Source of the DNA: JALYNX01 sp035292685
Lineage (GTDB): Bacteria; Actinomycetota; Acidimicrobiia; Spongiisociales; ZC4RG35
Length of the DNA: 64,000 nt
Reading direction: 5' to 3'
NCBI GenBank assembly: GCA_035292685.1
Contig: DATDPP010000079.1
Location: forward strand, 177,732 to 241,731
A program made the translations under genes and the position numbers. The notes beneath the pieces are model-generated. The model saw only the letters and a program-made list of their open reading frames with translations, did not search any database and had not been told where the DNA came from. Within the stretch, counting starts at the first letter, position 1, and each line of letters begins with the position of its first letter. Shown here in pieces: positions 44,832 to 53,483 of this stretch.

Positions 44832-45536
44832 GTGCCGAAGCCCTGGACTGTCATTGACTTCATCCTGGTTGTCCTGGGTGGTTTCCTCGGGGCGGGCATC
44901 TTTGTGGCTCTGAGCCTCCTCTGGGGAGGAGGCGAGCTGCTACTCGTGCTGGGACTTGCCGGGCAGTACCTGGGCCATCTTGGGGCCCTTTGGCTGCTGT
45001 CCAGGACAAAGTCCCATCCCGACCTGGGCTTTTCAATCGAGGGCGGAGACATCCGCTATCTGGGACTCGGCCTGCTGCTCCAGTTGGCGCTGGCGCTCCT
45101 GTTCCTCCCACTGGCGACTTACCTCCTTCCCGATGGCGAATCGGTGCAGGAGGTCGGATCTGCCCTCGCCGGCCTGGAATCGACCGCAGCACGTGTTGCC
45201 GCCATAGTCGTCGCCGTCGTCGTGGCGCCGGTCACCGAGGAGTTGACCTTCCGAGGTGTGCTGTTGAAGGCGATGGGCGACCGCAGCCGGCGAACGATCA
45301 TCGTGGTCACGTCCCTGGTTTTCGCTGCCTTCCACGTCCTCGGCCTCGATCCCGCACGGTTCGTTCAGGCTGCAGCGGTGGTCCTCCCTCAGCTCTTCAT
45401 CGTGGGAATGGCCTTGGCCTGGGTAACCCTTCGCACCAACCGTCTGGGTCCGGCCATCTTCATGCACTCAGGCTTCAACTTGCTGGCATCGATCGTCTTG
45501 CTGGTGCCCTCAGAGTTGTTGGAAACGGGCTCCTGA
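44832..45536 (+). CDS. CPBP-family intramembrane glutamic protease
   Basis: Protein of 234 residues from GTG 44832, with about six membrane segments. The CPBP motifs are in place: VTEELTFRGVLLKA (EExxxR) at about residue 137, FAAFHVLG and FMHSGFNLL with the catalytic His. These proteins (Abi/CAAX-like) cleave prenylated proteins, regulators or bacteriocin precursors; the target here is unknown. It is divergent from guaB3 and converges on trpS with a 10-base gap. Confidence 0.9.
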   Translation: MPKPWTVIDFILVVLGGFLGAGIFVALSLLWGGGELLLVLGLAGQYLGHLGALWLLSRTKSHPDLGFSIEGGDIRYLGLGLLLQLALALLFLPLATYLLPDGESVQEVGSALAGLESTAARVAAIVVAVVVAPVTEELTFRGVLLKAMGDRSRRTIIVVTSLVFAAFHVLGLDPARFVQAAAVVLPQLFIVGMALAWVTLRTNRLGPAIFMHSGFNLLASIVLLVPSELLETGS

Positions 45537-45546
45537 CGATCCCTAC

Positions 45547-46533
45547 CTAGACCAGACCCGTCTTCTCCCGAATCGTCTTCATCGAATCCTCGGCTCGATC
45601 ACGGGCGATGGAGGCACTCGTCTCCATCACCTTGCCCACCTCCGCATCGCCCAGACCGGCATACGCCTCCTGGATCGGGCGGAGCCCTTCGGCGATCGAC
45701 TCGCCTACTGCAGTCTTGAACGCTCCGTAGCCGCCAGAGCCGTATTCGCCGGCGAGATCCTGGATCGAGCGACCGCTGAAGAAGCTGAAGAGCTCGAGGA
45801 GGTTGGAGATGCCTGGCTTCTTGTCCCAGTCGTACGCCACCTCCGTTCCCGTGTCGGTGACCGCAGACCTGACCTTCTTCAGGATGTCGGTGGGCGTGTC
45901 GTTGAGGAGGATCCGCGAACGCGGCGACGCATCGGACTTGGACATCTTGGCGGTGGGATCGGTCAGCGACATCACCCGAGCCCCGATCTCAGGTGTGATC
46001 CGCTCCGGAATCGGGAACTCCTCCCCGAAACGGGTGTTGAACCGCTCGGCGATGTCCCGAGTCAACTCGAGATGCTGCGCCTGATCATCACCGACGGGGA
46101 CCGCATGCACCTTGTGTATGAGAATGTCGGCCGCTTGCAGAACGGGATAGGCCAGGATTCCCAGGTTCTGACCGGACCGATCCGACTTCTCCTTGAATTG
46201 GGTCATCCGCTCCAACTGCCCGATCCCGGTGATGGTGCCCAGTATCCAGGCCAGCTCGACATGCTGGGGCACCTCCGATTGGTAGTAGAGGAGCGAGCGC
46301 TTGGGATCGACTCCGGCGGCGAGGATCATCCTGGCCAGGTCGTGCCGCTCCCTGGCGAGATCGGCTGGGTTGTAGGGAGAGGTCATCGCATGGAGGTCGA
46401 CAACGCAATAGATGGTCTCGTAGTCGTCCTGCATCTGGACCCAGTTGCGGAGGGCTCCCACCAGATTCCCGAGATGAGGCTCGCCGGTGGGTTGCATTCC
46501 CGAGAACACCCGTTTTCGATCGGTCACATTCAC
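45547..46533 (-). CDS. trpS: Tryptophanyl-tRNA synthetase
   Basis: Class I synthetase of 328 residues. MQPTGEPHLGNLVGALRNW carries the HIGH-equivalent, PVGDDQAQHLELTRD the Trp-binding pocket, and KMSKSDAS the KMSKS loop. The start is GTG 46533 or GTG 46527. It charges tRNA-Trp in the cytoplasm. It is preceded on the same strand by the molybdopterin/pentapeptide gene with a 42-base gap. Confidence 0.96.
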   Translation of the reverse strand: MNVTDRKRVFSGMQPTGEPHLGNLVGALRNWVQMQDDYETIYCVVDLHAMTSPYNPADLARERHDLARMILAAGVDPKRSLLYYQSEVPQHVELAWILGTITGIGQLERMTQFKEKSDRSGQNLGILAYPVLQAADILIHKVHAVPVGDDQAQHLELTRDIAERFNTRFGEEFPIPERITPEIGARVMSLTDPTAKMSKSDASPRSRILLNDTPTDILKKVRSAVTDTGTEVAYDWDKKPGISNLLELFSFFSGRSIQDLAGEYGSGGYGAFKTAVGESIAEGLRPIQEAYAGLGDAEVGKVMETSASIARDRAEDSMKTIREKTGLV

Positions 46534-46575
46534 CTTTTCTGGATTGACGGCCGGGGGGCAACGTCGGCCGACACC

Positions 46576-47631
46576 TTAGGTTCGCGAGGCCAGGTAGTCC
46601 TCCTGTGACTCGGTCAAACCCCACGAGCCATCGAACCTGGCGCTCATGACGTCGGCCCCTCGATCCTCATCCTGGAATCGGGTGGCCGAAAGGGCGGTGC
46701 CCGACAAATCGGCCTCTCGCAGATCGGCGCCGGCGAAGTTGGCTCCCTCCAGATCTGACCCCGAGAGATCCGCCCCGCGCAAATTTGCCCCTCGAAGGTC
46801 ACTCAGGGACAGATTCGCCTCCCTCAGGTCAGCTCCTGCCAGATCGACCCCCGCCAGGTTGCAATTCTTCAGGTAGAGCTGTTTCAAGTCGCGGGTCTCC
46901 GGGGCCCAAGACCTGAGATCCAGGCCAACCATGACCCGGCCCCGGTATTTCTCGTAGGACGAAGCGGTCAGAAAACGGTGCAACTGATGGGGCTGGATCG
47001 AACCGGTGGTGAATCTCTCATCACCGGGAAGAGGGTCGGCGTTGTTGTGATAATTGGAATTCGCCTCCCACCACCCCGGGCGGTCCTCGGCAAGCACGAC
47101 GATCCTCCTCAGCCATTTCACCGACTTGTAGAAATAGCGTCCCCCGGTGAAAACCCGAACCGGGCCGCCGTGTTCGACACTGAGCGGCTCACCGTCGGCC
47201 GAATGCACAAGCCAACTGGCCTCCGAGGCAAGCTCGATCGGAAGAGAAGTGTGATGGTCCCGCTCGGAGTAGGACTCGAAGCTTATGAACGCCGCCTCCC
47301 CTCTCACCCCTGCATCCTCTAGCAGACTTTGTAAAGGCAAGCCCATCCATTTCATGGCGAGTCGGCTCCAGCTCGTGACACAGTGAATGTCCGACACCAG
47401 GGTGAAGTTGGCGCGCTCGAGAAAGGCCTCGAGCCCGAGAGCGAAGGGACGATCCACCAGACCGACGATCTCGAGCGACCATTGTGAGGGGTCGGACAAC
47501 TCGGCCGAGGGTTGTCTTTCGCCGACAACCGGGAAGCGCTTGGTCTCGATCTGTCCGGGGGGAAGAGGGGAGCCCGTCACGGCGACAGTGATCGTCGGGC
47601 CCGGAACGCTCTCGAGGTCTTGTGGGCTCAT
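46576..47631 (-). CDS. Molybdopterin-dependent oxidoreductase fused to pentapeptide repeats
   Basis: Protein of 351 residues. Residues about 25-190 form a sulfite-oxidase-type molybdopterin-binding domain: DIHCVTSWSRLAMKWMG with the Mo-ligating Cys, SFESYSERDH, GGPVRVFTGGRYFYKSVKWL and PGWWEANSNY. From about residue 250 to 325 there is a run of pentapeptides of the A(D/N)Lxx type (ADLREANLS, SDLRGANLR, ADLSGSDLE, ANFAGADLR), which should form a right-handed beta-helix. No signal peptide is seen. Start overlaps the LCP stop (ATGA). I do not know this fusion as a standard architecture. Confidence 0.85.
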   Translation of the reverse strand: MSPQDLESVPGPTITVAVTGSPLPPGQIETKRFPVVGERQPSAELSDPSQWSLEIVGLVDRPFALGLEAFLERANFTLVSDIHCVTSWSRLAMKWMGLPLQSLLEDAGVRGEAAFISFESYSERDHHTSLPIELASEASWLVHSADGEPLSVEHGGPVRVFTGGRYFYKSVKWLRRIVVLAEDRPGWWEANSNYHNNADPLPGDERFTTGSIQPHQLHRFLTASSYEKYRGRVMVGLDLRSWAPETRDLKQLYLKNCNLAGVDLAGADLREANLSLSDLRGANLRGADLSGSDLEGANFAGADLREADLSGTALSATRFQDEDRGADVMSARFDGSWGLTESQEDYLASRT

Positions 47632-48695
47632 CCCGCGAAGCCCGAGGCGGACTCTTCCGCCACCTCGGGGGCGAGATAGGAAGCGACCACCTTTGCGATA
47701 TCCACGGAGGCGACGAGGACCGCAGCCCCGTTCTCGGTTGTCGAGTCCGTGACCGGGATCTCCAGCTGCTGGATCGACCCCTGCCCGAGGCCGCGCATGG
47801 TCCAGGCGAGGCCCACTGCATCGATCAGACTGAGGTCGGCGTCAACGGTGACAAAGGGAGCCAACACCTGAGCCACCGAGGCCACGGACTGTGGGCTGCT
47901 GAAATCACCGAGACTGCCCATCATCGTCAGCAGGAACTCTCGTTGTCGCTCGTTCCGCGTCAGATCGCTGACTCCCGGGATGACCCGCCAACCATCGGCT
48001 GTGAGCTCCTGTGTGTGGCGTGATCTGAGCCAGGCCAGGGTGTCTGCACCAGAGGCCAGAGTGCAGCCGGCGGGCAAATGCAATTGGGCCAACTCGTCTC
48101 GGACCGCGCGCTGCAGGCAGATCTCGTAGCCACCGACGGCGTCCACCGCCTCCTGGAATCCCGCTAGATCAACCAGTGCGAAATGGTCGACGTTCAACCC
48201 GATCAGCGACTCGACGGTCACAGTCAGGGCGGTGGGGCCATTCATCGATGCTCCGCACCCCTCCAGGGCGTCATTCAGACGGTGCTCGGTGTCCGTGCAG
48301 CTGTCCTCGACCCAGAGGTCACGAGGCAGGGAGAGAAGGGCTGCGCTGCGCTCGTCACCCCTTGGTCGGATCAACACCATCACCACATCGGCGCGATCTC
48401 CGGCGAACTCGCCGAATGGCTCGACCTCATCGAGATCATCCCTCGAATCGGAGCCCACGAGCAGGAAGACATCCAGGCCGTCGCCTCCACTCGGAGGCAC
48501 CGTCACGTCCATGACTGGTTCACCGGGCTCGGGCTCGATGCCGGGTGTCGCCGCGGGATCGTTCTGCACCGGTCGATCGATGCTCACCCGTCTCACATTG
48601 CCCCAGGTGGACGCGGCGAAGACTGCCCCTGCCCCGAGAAGCACGACGGCGATCAACGCGCCAGTTAACAACAACCGCTTTTTCAGGAGGTCCAC
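47628..48695 (-). CDS. LytR-CpsA-Psr (LCP) family protein
   Basis: Protein of 355 residues with an N-terminal membrane helix (about 8-28), an extracytoplasmic Pro-rich linker, then the LCP domain: LVGSDSRDD, GDRADVVMVLIRP, LSLPRDLWV (Arg that binds the polyprenyl pyrophosphate), LNDALEGCG and VDAVGGYEICL. LCP enzymes transfer glycopolymers from lipid carriers to the cell wall. A minus-strand TACAAT hexamer at 48723-48728, just upstream, could serve as a -10 box. It overlaps the downstream oxidoreductase gene by 4 bases. Confidence 0.92.
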   Translation of the reverse strand: MDLLKKRLLLTGALIAVVLLGAGAVFAASTWGNVRRVSIDRPVQNDPAATPGIEPEPGEPVMDVTVPPSGGDGLDVFLLVGSDSRDDLDEVEPFGEFAGDRADVVMVLIRPRGDERSAALLSLPRDLWVEDSCTDTEHRLNDALEGCGASMNGPTALTVTVESLIGLNVDHFALVDLAGFQEAVDAVGGYEICLQRAVRDELAQLHLPAGCTLASGADTLAWLRSRHTQELTADGWRVIPGVSDLTRNERQREFLLTMMGSLGDFSSPQSVASVAQVLAPFVTVDADLSLIDAVGLAWTMRGLGQGSIQQLEIPVTDSTTENGAAVLVASVDIAKVVASYLAPEVAEESASGFAG

Positions 48696-48758
48696 CCTTG
48701 ATCAGCCTCGGAGTGAGATCGCATTGTATGTCCCAATTTCGGGGGACGATTCGCGCGG

Positions 48759-50570
48759 TCAAACTCCTAAGGCGGCGTCCACGCTCGAAGTGATGGGATC
48801 CGCCGACATCGGCGCCGAGCGGGCCGTCTCCGTCGGAACTATGGGCAGGGTCAGCTCGAACCGCGACCCTCTTCCAGTTTCGACATAGCGGAGGCTCCCG
48901 CCCATCAATTCGGCGAGTTGGCGGGACACGGCGAGGCCGATTCCCACCGATCCGGGCTGAGTCGGAGACTCGCGGCCCCGGTAATACCTCTCGAAGATGA
49001 GCTCCTGCTCCTCGGACGGGACACCTCCACCATCATCCACGACCAGGATCTGCGCTTGATTGCCGACGAGCCTGACCAGCACCGCGATTCTCCCTCCCCC
49101 GTATTTCACGGCATTTGTGAGCAGGTTGCGGATGATCTGGCGGCAACGAAGCGCATCGGCCCAGGCCTTCACATTCTCCCCGTCGACGATCAGCTCCTTG
49201 CTGCTCGGGTGCGATTCCCGCACCCCGCGCGCGACACTCTCGACCTCGGCCCGAAGATCGATCATGTCCGGCTTGATCGAGAGATTCCCGGCTTCGGCCC
49301 GTGACGCCACCAGGAGGTCCTCGACCAATTCGGCCAGCTCGCGACTCTGAACCGCAATGATGCCGTTGAGCTCCACCAACTCGTCGGCGCCCAACATCGA
49401 TCGGCTGCTGGCGATTTCCTCGGCCAGACCCACGATCGCGGTCAGTGGAGTGCGAATCTCGTGACTGACGGAGGCGAGCAGCCTGTCCTTGGATTCGTTC
49501 GACGCCTTCAATTCCTCCTGATCATCCTGACGTCGCCAGTAGGCGCCGATCATGTGGGAGGCGCGCCACAGCGTCTCCACCTCCGCCTCACTCCAGCTGC
49601 GGTCGTCGACGCAAGCCAGAAACCCGATGGAACCCCGGAAGAGGCCTCCGACGAAGATTGGAACCATCACCTCTGAAGCGATCCCGTCCCGCTCGTAGTC
49701 GGCCCTCTCCTTTCCCTGGAGTCGGGCCGTGTGGATGGTGATAGCCCGGCCTTCGGAGAGAGCCCGGTAGGTGGCTGACGACGAGTCGTATGCACCGCTC
49801 TTCCATCCGCCCATCTGCACACTGGCGCTCCGCCTCGCATCGGCGATGATCTCCCAATGAGGCAACCCATCGATCTCAACCGTCCTGGCCACATAGGAGT
49901 AGTCGGCATCGGTGGCTTCCAAGAGGGCCTTCACCGCCTCGTAGATGGCAAAGACGTCGGTCTGCACCAACAGCGCCTCGGAACAGGTGGCGATGGCGTG
50001 CTGGAGACGGGTGGCCTTGTCATAATGAGCGATGGCCTCTGACAGCTGATCGAATAGCCGTGATACCAAAGCGGTGGTGAATATCACACCCGCCACCGCG
50101 ATCACCGAGCGAACCCCGATGACCTCCACACGCTCCTTCAGCAGGACTCCCATCGTGACGCTCCACAGGGCAATGCTGAGCCCAACCGCGCCGGACCAAG
50201 CGAGTCTGCTGCCCGCGCTCAGGGTGCCGGCCAGCACCCCAAGCATCATCACCAGCCCAAAGGAGGTGGTGAAGTCGAAGGCTGAGATCTCAACCGTGAA
50301 GGACGCCTCGAGGATCGAGAGGACGCCGAAGAACCATGTGGTGCTCAGCACCAGGGTCATGGTGTTGGCCTCTTCTCTCTGGGTCAGCCAGGTGGCCCAG
50401 ATCGCGAGCACCATGTAGCTGGCCCATCGGATCGGGGCCAAAGGCGACTTCATGTCCATGCGCACGATCTCGATGATCGCCAGCGCAGGAAAGGTCACGG
50501 CAAAAAGCACCGCGACATACCTGTGAAACCGCTGCTGTGCCTCTGCCGGAGCGCGCGAACTCACCCTCAA
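48759..50570 (-). CDS. Membrane sensor histidine kinase with GAF domain
   Basis: Protein of 603 residues. N-terminal membrane region of about five or six helices (residues 18-170), then a GAF-like sensor domain (about 190-340) with IADARRSASVQMGGW and SEVMVPIFVGGLFRGSIGFLA, then the kinase core: SVSHEIRTPLTAIVGL (phospho-His at about residue 365), IIRNLLTNAVKYGGG, VDDGGGVPSE and SVGIGLAVSRQLAEL. No receiver gene is adjacent. It is upstream of the LCP gene on the same strand with 63 bases between. Confidence 0.92.
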   Translation of the reverse strand: MRVSSRAPAEAQQRFHRYVAVLFAVTFPALAIIEIVRMDMKSPLAPIRWASYMVLAIWATWLTQREEANTMTLVLSTTWFFGVLSILEASFTVEISAFDFTTSFGLVMMLGVLAGTLSAGSRLAWSGAVGLSIALWSVTMGVLLKERVEVIGVRSVIAVAGVIFTTALVSRLFDQLSEAIAHYDKATRLQHAIATCSEALLVQTDVFAIYEAVKALLEATDADYSYVARTVEIDGLPHWEIIADARRSASVQMGGWKSGAYDSSSATYRALSEGRAITIHTARLQGKERADYERDGIASEVMVPIFVGGLFRGSIGFLACVDDRSWSEAEVETLWRASHMIGAYWRRQDDQEELKASNESKDRLLASVSHEIRTPLTAIVGLAEEIASSRSMLGADELVELNGIIAVQSRELAELVEDLLVASRAEAGNLSIKPDMIDLRAEVESVARGVRESHPSSKELIVDGENVKAWADALRCRQIIRNLLTNAVKYGGGRIAVLVRLVGNQAQILVVDDGGGVPSEEQELIFERYYRGRESPTQPGSVGIGLAVSRQLAELMGGSLRYVETGRGSRFELTLPIVPTETARSAPMSADPITSSVDAALGV

Positions 50571-50602
50571 GACATCGGCGTCAATGGTGCCGAAACTTGA
50601 AC

Positions 50603-51139
50603 TCAGGTCGTTTCAGGAAGCCCGACGAGGGACCGAACCATCCTCGCGGTTGCCCCCCAAAGCGTGTCTTCTCCGAGGTCGTAGTACCAGATCTGGCGCC
50701 CGTCCCACGGGACAGACCACCACCGATCGTTGTCGGCGAGATCCTCGAGAGATGGGGTGTAGATCCTGGCGACCTCACGTTCGCTTGGCATCAGGAGGAC
50801 AGGTGGCTTCAAGCGGCCCACGACGGGAACCACCCACGGTTTGAACTCAACGGTGTCGATCGGTGGGAGGAACCCCAGGATCTCGACGGCTGAGGGGTCG
50901 ATCCCGACTTCCTCGTGGGCCTCGCGCAAAGCGGTCTCGATCGGTCCCTGGTCGGAGGGATGGGCCCTGCCACCGGGAAGCGAGATGTGACCGGCGTGCG
51001 TGGGCATCGTGTCCGGTCGCTTGGTAAGGACGATCCTCACCACCTCATCGTCGTCCTCGTACAGGGCAGCCAGCACCGCAGCCAGGGGCTCGTCGCCGAG
51101 CTCAGGCATCTGATCGCTCAAATGAAGTCTTTCCCACAT
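50603..51139 (-). CDS. NUDIX hydrolase, CoA-pyrophosphatase type
   Basis: Protein of 178 residues from ATG 51139. The NUDIX box runs from GGRAHPSDQGPIETAL through REAHEEVGID, and the preceding LTKRPDTMPTHAGHISLPGG is the extra motif that marks the CoA-pyrophosphatase (NudL/UPF0035) branch. The expected reaction is cleavage of CoA or acyl-CoA to phosphopantetheine and 3',5'-ADP. It is upstream of the sensor kinase on the same strand (32-base gap) and divergent from the GNAT gene. Confidence 0.88.
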   Translation of the reverse strand: MWERLHLSDQMPELGDEPLAAVLAALYEDDDEVVRIVLTKRPDTMPTHAGHISLPGGRAHPSDQGPIETALREAHEEVGIDPSAVEILGFLPPIDTVEFKPWVVPVVGRLKPPVLLMPSEREVARIYTPSLEDLADNDRWWSVPWDGRQIWYYDLGEDTLWGATARMVRSLVGLPETT

Positions 51140-51176
51140 TCAGATGCCAGGTTAAGTGCGCCGATAACCTGATCCG

Positions 51177-51764
51177 GTGCCACGACCCCTCTTCGAGACC
51201 GATCGCCTGATCATCCAGCGCTTTACCAGACGCGACCATTCCACCCTCGATGACGCCATACGTTCCTCGCTGCCCGAGTTGAATCAATGGCTCCCCTGGG
51301 CGCGTATGGACTATGAGCTCGGGGACACGACGTCGTTCATCCGGGAATCGATCCAGGCCTGGAAGGAAGAAAGGGCCTGGGATTATTCGATCCGGCACAA
51401 GGAGAGGCCCGACCGTCACCTCGGCAATGTATCGCTGTGGACTGTCTCCAAGCTGGGCAAGATCGCCGAGTTCGGATACTGGGTCCGCACCGACGAGAAC
51501 TCAAAGGGGATCTGCACCGAGGCAGTGGAGTGCCTCCTCGCCGAAGCGTTCGGGCCCCTCGGCTATCACAAGGTGACTCTTCGCATCGCCATCGGCAACG
51601 ACCCGTCCGACAGGGTGGCCGGCAAGCTGGGTTTCACCCGAGAGGGGGTCCTCCGCGAGGAGCTGTTGATCAGGGGAAACTGGGTCGATCACTCCTTGTG
51701 GTCCCTCCTCGACCGTGAATACCGGTCGTTGCGACGAACCGGCGAGGTGCGAAGGACGGGCTGA
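51177..51764 (+). CDS. GNAT acetyltransferase, RimJ/RimL type
   Basis: Protein of 195 residues from GTG 51177. RPLFETDRLIIQRFTRRDH opens the fold, GNVSLWTV and EFGYWVRTDENSKGICTEAV form the acetyl-CoA-binding core, and VTLRIAIGNDPSDRVAGKLGFTREG is the standard GNAT C-terminal half. RimJ/RimL-type enzymes acetylate N-terminal amino groups of proteins or small molecules; the substrate here is not evident. It converges on nuoN with a structured repeat element in the 134-base gap. Confidence 0.92.
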   Translation: MPRPLFETDRLIIQRFTRRDHSTLDDAIRSSLPELNQWLPWARMDYELGDTTSFIRESIQAWKEERAWDYSIRHKERPDRHLGNVSLWTVSKLGKIAEFGYWVRTDENSKGICTEAVECLLAEAFGPLGYHKVTLRIAIGNDPSDRVAGKLGFTREGVLREELLIRGNWVDHSLWSLLDREYRSLRRTGEVRRTG

Positions 51765-51800
51765 AGGAGCCGGGCCCGAGAGACTGAGGCGAGGCGGCAG

Positions 51801-51898
51801 TTCGGGCCGACCGGCGTCTGTTTGCCCGAGACGGTGTTGGCGCGAGAAGATCGAGCGTTTACCCATTGATAGTTGGTCGAGGGCAAAGTCGGCCCGAA
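51801..51898 (+). repeat. Bulged-hairpin repeat element, copy 2
   Basis: Same architecture as 15618-15712. Outer helix TTCGGGCCGAC (51801-51811) with GTCGGCCCGAA (51888-51898), 11 bp without mismatch; 9-nt bulge CGGCGTCTG (51812-51820); inner helix TTTGCCC (51821-51827) with GGGCAAA (51881-51887), perfect. The interior (51828-51880) starts GAGACGGTG and ends GTTGGTCGA. The right arm ends on the base before the nuoN stop codon, so the element fills the convergent GNAT-nuoN gap. Confidence 0.75.
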
Positions 51899-53380
51899 TC
51901 AGCTGCTGGCGAGCACCCGCGAGGCGTCCCCGACGAAAGTGACGACAGCGGGGAACAGCCCAACGATCACGGTGAGGGCGAGCGATAGACCGAGGGCGAG
52001 GCGCAGCGATCCAGCAGGGGCGGCCGCGGCGTCGTCCTCGAACTCCCCGATCGGGTCGTCGATCCACACCGTCTTCACCACCCGGGCGTAGTAGTAGATG
52101 GCGATCACTGCGTTGACGGCGGCGATGACAGCCAGGACCACTGTCGTGGTGCCTCCCGCGATCATGACCGACCGAAACATCTCGAACTTGGCGAACCAAC
52201 CAGCAAGCGGGGGGATGCCCGCCAGGCTGAAGAAGAAGACCGCCACCAGGATCGCCAGTCGGGTATCGACCCGACCCAGGCCACTCCAGGCGCGAATCTC
52301 GCCGGAGCGCGTCTTTCGGGCGCCGGCGATGACAACGGCGAAGGCACCGAGGTTCATCACCGCGTAGATCGCCAGATAGACCAGCGTCGCAGAGAACGCT
52401 TCCTCCAGATTCGCGCCCACCACCGCGGCCGAAGCGAAGGGCACCAGCATGAAGCCCGCCTGGGCCACCGATGAGTAGGCCAGCAGGCGAACGATGTTGG
52501 ACTGGCGAAGTGCAGACAGATTCCCAACGGTCATCGACAGGGCAGCCAGCACCCACAACGCAGGGGCCCATATCTCCGACACACCGGGCAGAGCGAGATA
52601 CATGACGAGCAACATCGCCACGAACCCGGCTGCCTTCGAGTTGACCGACAGATAGGCGGTGACCGGGGTGGGTGCACCCTCGTAGGTGTCGGGGGCCCAG
52701 AAATGGAACGGAACGGCAGCGATCTTGAACCCGAAGCCGACGATCACGAAGAGGATGGCCAGGATCAGTGCCGGCTCGTCCGCCATCCCTGCAGTGGCCT
52801 CGGCCAGGCCGGTGAAGGTGACCTCTCCGGTGAGACCGTAGAGGAACGACATTCCGTAGAGCAGGATGGCCGTGGAGAGGACACCGAGTATGAAGTACTT
52901 CATCGACGCCTCGTTGGACTTGACGTCGCCTTTGCGCCAGCCCGCCAGGAGATACAAGGGGCCGGTCGTCAGCTCGAGAGCGACGAAGAGGATTATGAGG
53001 TCGCGGGCCGAGGCCATGACCATCGAGCCCAGGACCGAGGAGAGCAGCAGGAAGTAGTACTCGCCCTGGTAATAGCGGTCGGACTCGACGTAGTGGTGCG
53101 ACATCAGGAACACCAGATAGGCCGCCACCACGAACAAGCCCTTCAACACCAGGGCGAACTCGTCAACCACATAGGAGCCGTCGAACATCGAGATTGTCTC
53201 CCCCTCGACCGCGAGAATCACCAGTGGGATGGCGGCCAGCGCGGTGCCAGCCACCGCCACGGTGGCCGTCCAGTATTTCTGGGGGCGAGGCAGTACCAGA
53301 TCGATGGTGAACACCGTCAGCAGCGTGGCGATGATGACCAGCTCCGGGGCAAACGCGACATAGTCGATGTCGAAGGTCAC
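51899..53380 (-). CDS. nuoN: NADH-quinone oxidoreductase subunit N
   Basis: Antiporter-like membrane subunit of complex I, 493 residues, GTG start at 53380 with GGAAGG upstream, partly within the edge of the preceding repeat. About 14 membrane helices; LRQSNIVRLLAYSSVAQAGFML and PVTAYLSVNSKAAGFV contain conserved Lys of the proton channel. It is the last gene of the operon, and its stop abuts a structured repeat element. Confidence 0.95.
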   Translation of the reverse strand: MTFDIDYVAFAPELVIIATLLTVFTIDLVLPRPQKYWTATVAVAGTALAAIPLVILAVEGETISMFDGSYVVDEFALVLKGLFVVAAYLVFLMSHHYVESDRYYQGEYYFLLLSSVLGSMVMASARDLIILFVALELTTGPLYLLAGWRKGDVKSNEASMKYFILGVLSTAILLYGMSFLYGLTGEVTFTGLAEATAGMADEPALILAILFVIVGFGFKIAAVPFHFWAPDTYEGAPTPVTAYLSVNSKAAGFVAMLLVMYLALPGVSEIWAPALWVLAALSMTVGNLSALRQSNIVRLLAYSSVAQAGFMLVPFASAAVVGANLEEAFSATLVYLAIYAVMNLGAFAVVIAGARKTRSGEIRAWSGLGRVDTRLAILVAVFFFSLAGIPPLAGWFAKFEMFRSVMIAGGTTTVVLAVIAAVNAVIAIYYYARVVKTVWIDDPIGEFEDDAAAAPAGSLRLALGLSLALTVIVGLFPAVVTFVGDASRVLASS

Positions 53381-53389
53381 GGGGTGACC

Positions 53390-53479
53390 TTCCGTATTTC
53401 GTAATCCGTATTCCGTAATCCGTCAGAGAAGAACGGACAACGGAGAACGGAAACCGGGGAACGGCGAGCGAAGCGAGCC
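53390..53479 (-). repeat. nuo heptad palindrome A (nuoM-nuoN gap)
   Basis: On the plus strand: four TNNTCCG-type heptads (TATTTCG, TAATCCG, TATTCCG, TAATCCG at 53395-53422), a short centre, five ANNACGG-type heptads (AGAACGG, ACAACGG, AGAACGG, AAACCGG, GGAACGG at 53430-53464), then CGAGCGAAGCGAG (53465-53477). The two halves pair through CCG/CGG triplets spaced 7 nt apart, predicting a long hairpin interrupted by small internal loops. In the transcript the GC tail comes first, right after the nuoM stop. Confidence 0.85.
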
Positions 53480-53483
53480 ACCG

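Noticed and set aside
46640..46880. Tandem DNA repeat
   Set aside because: The periodicity of about 15 bases is the codon pattern of the pentapeptide repeats in the fused oxidoreductase.
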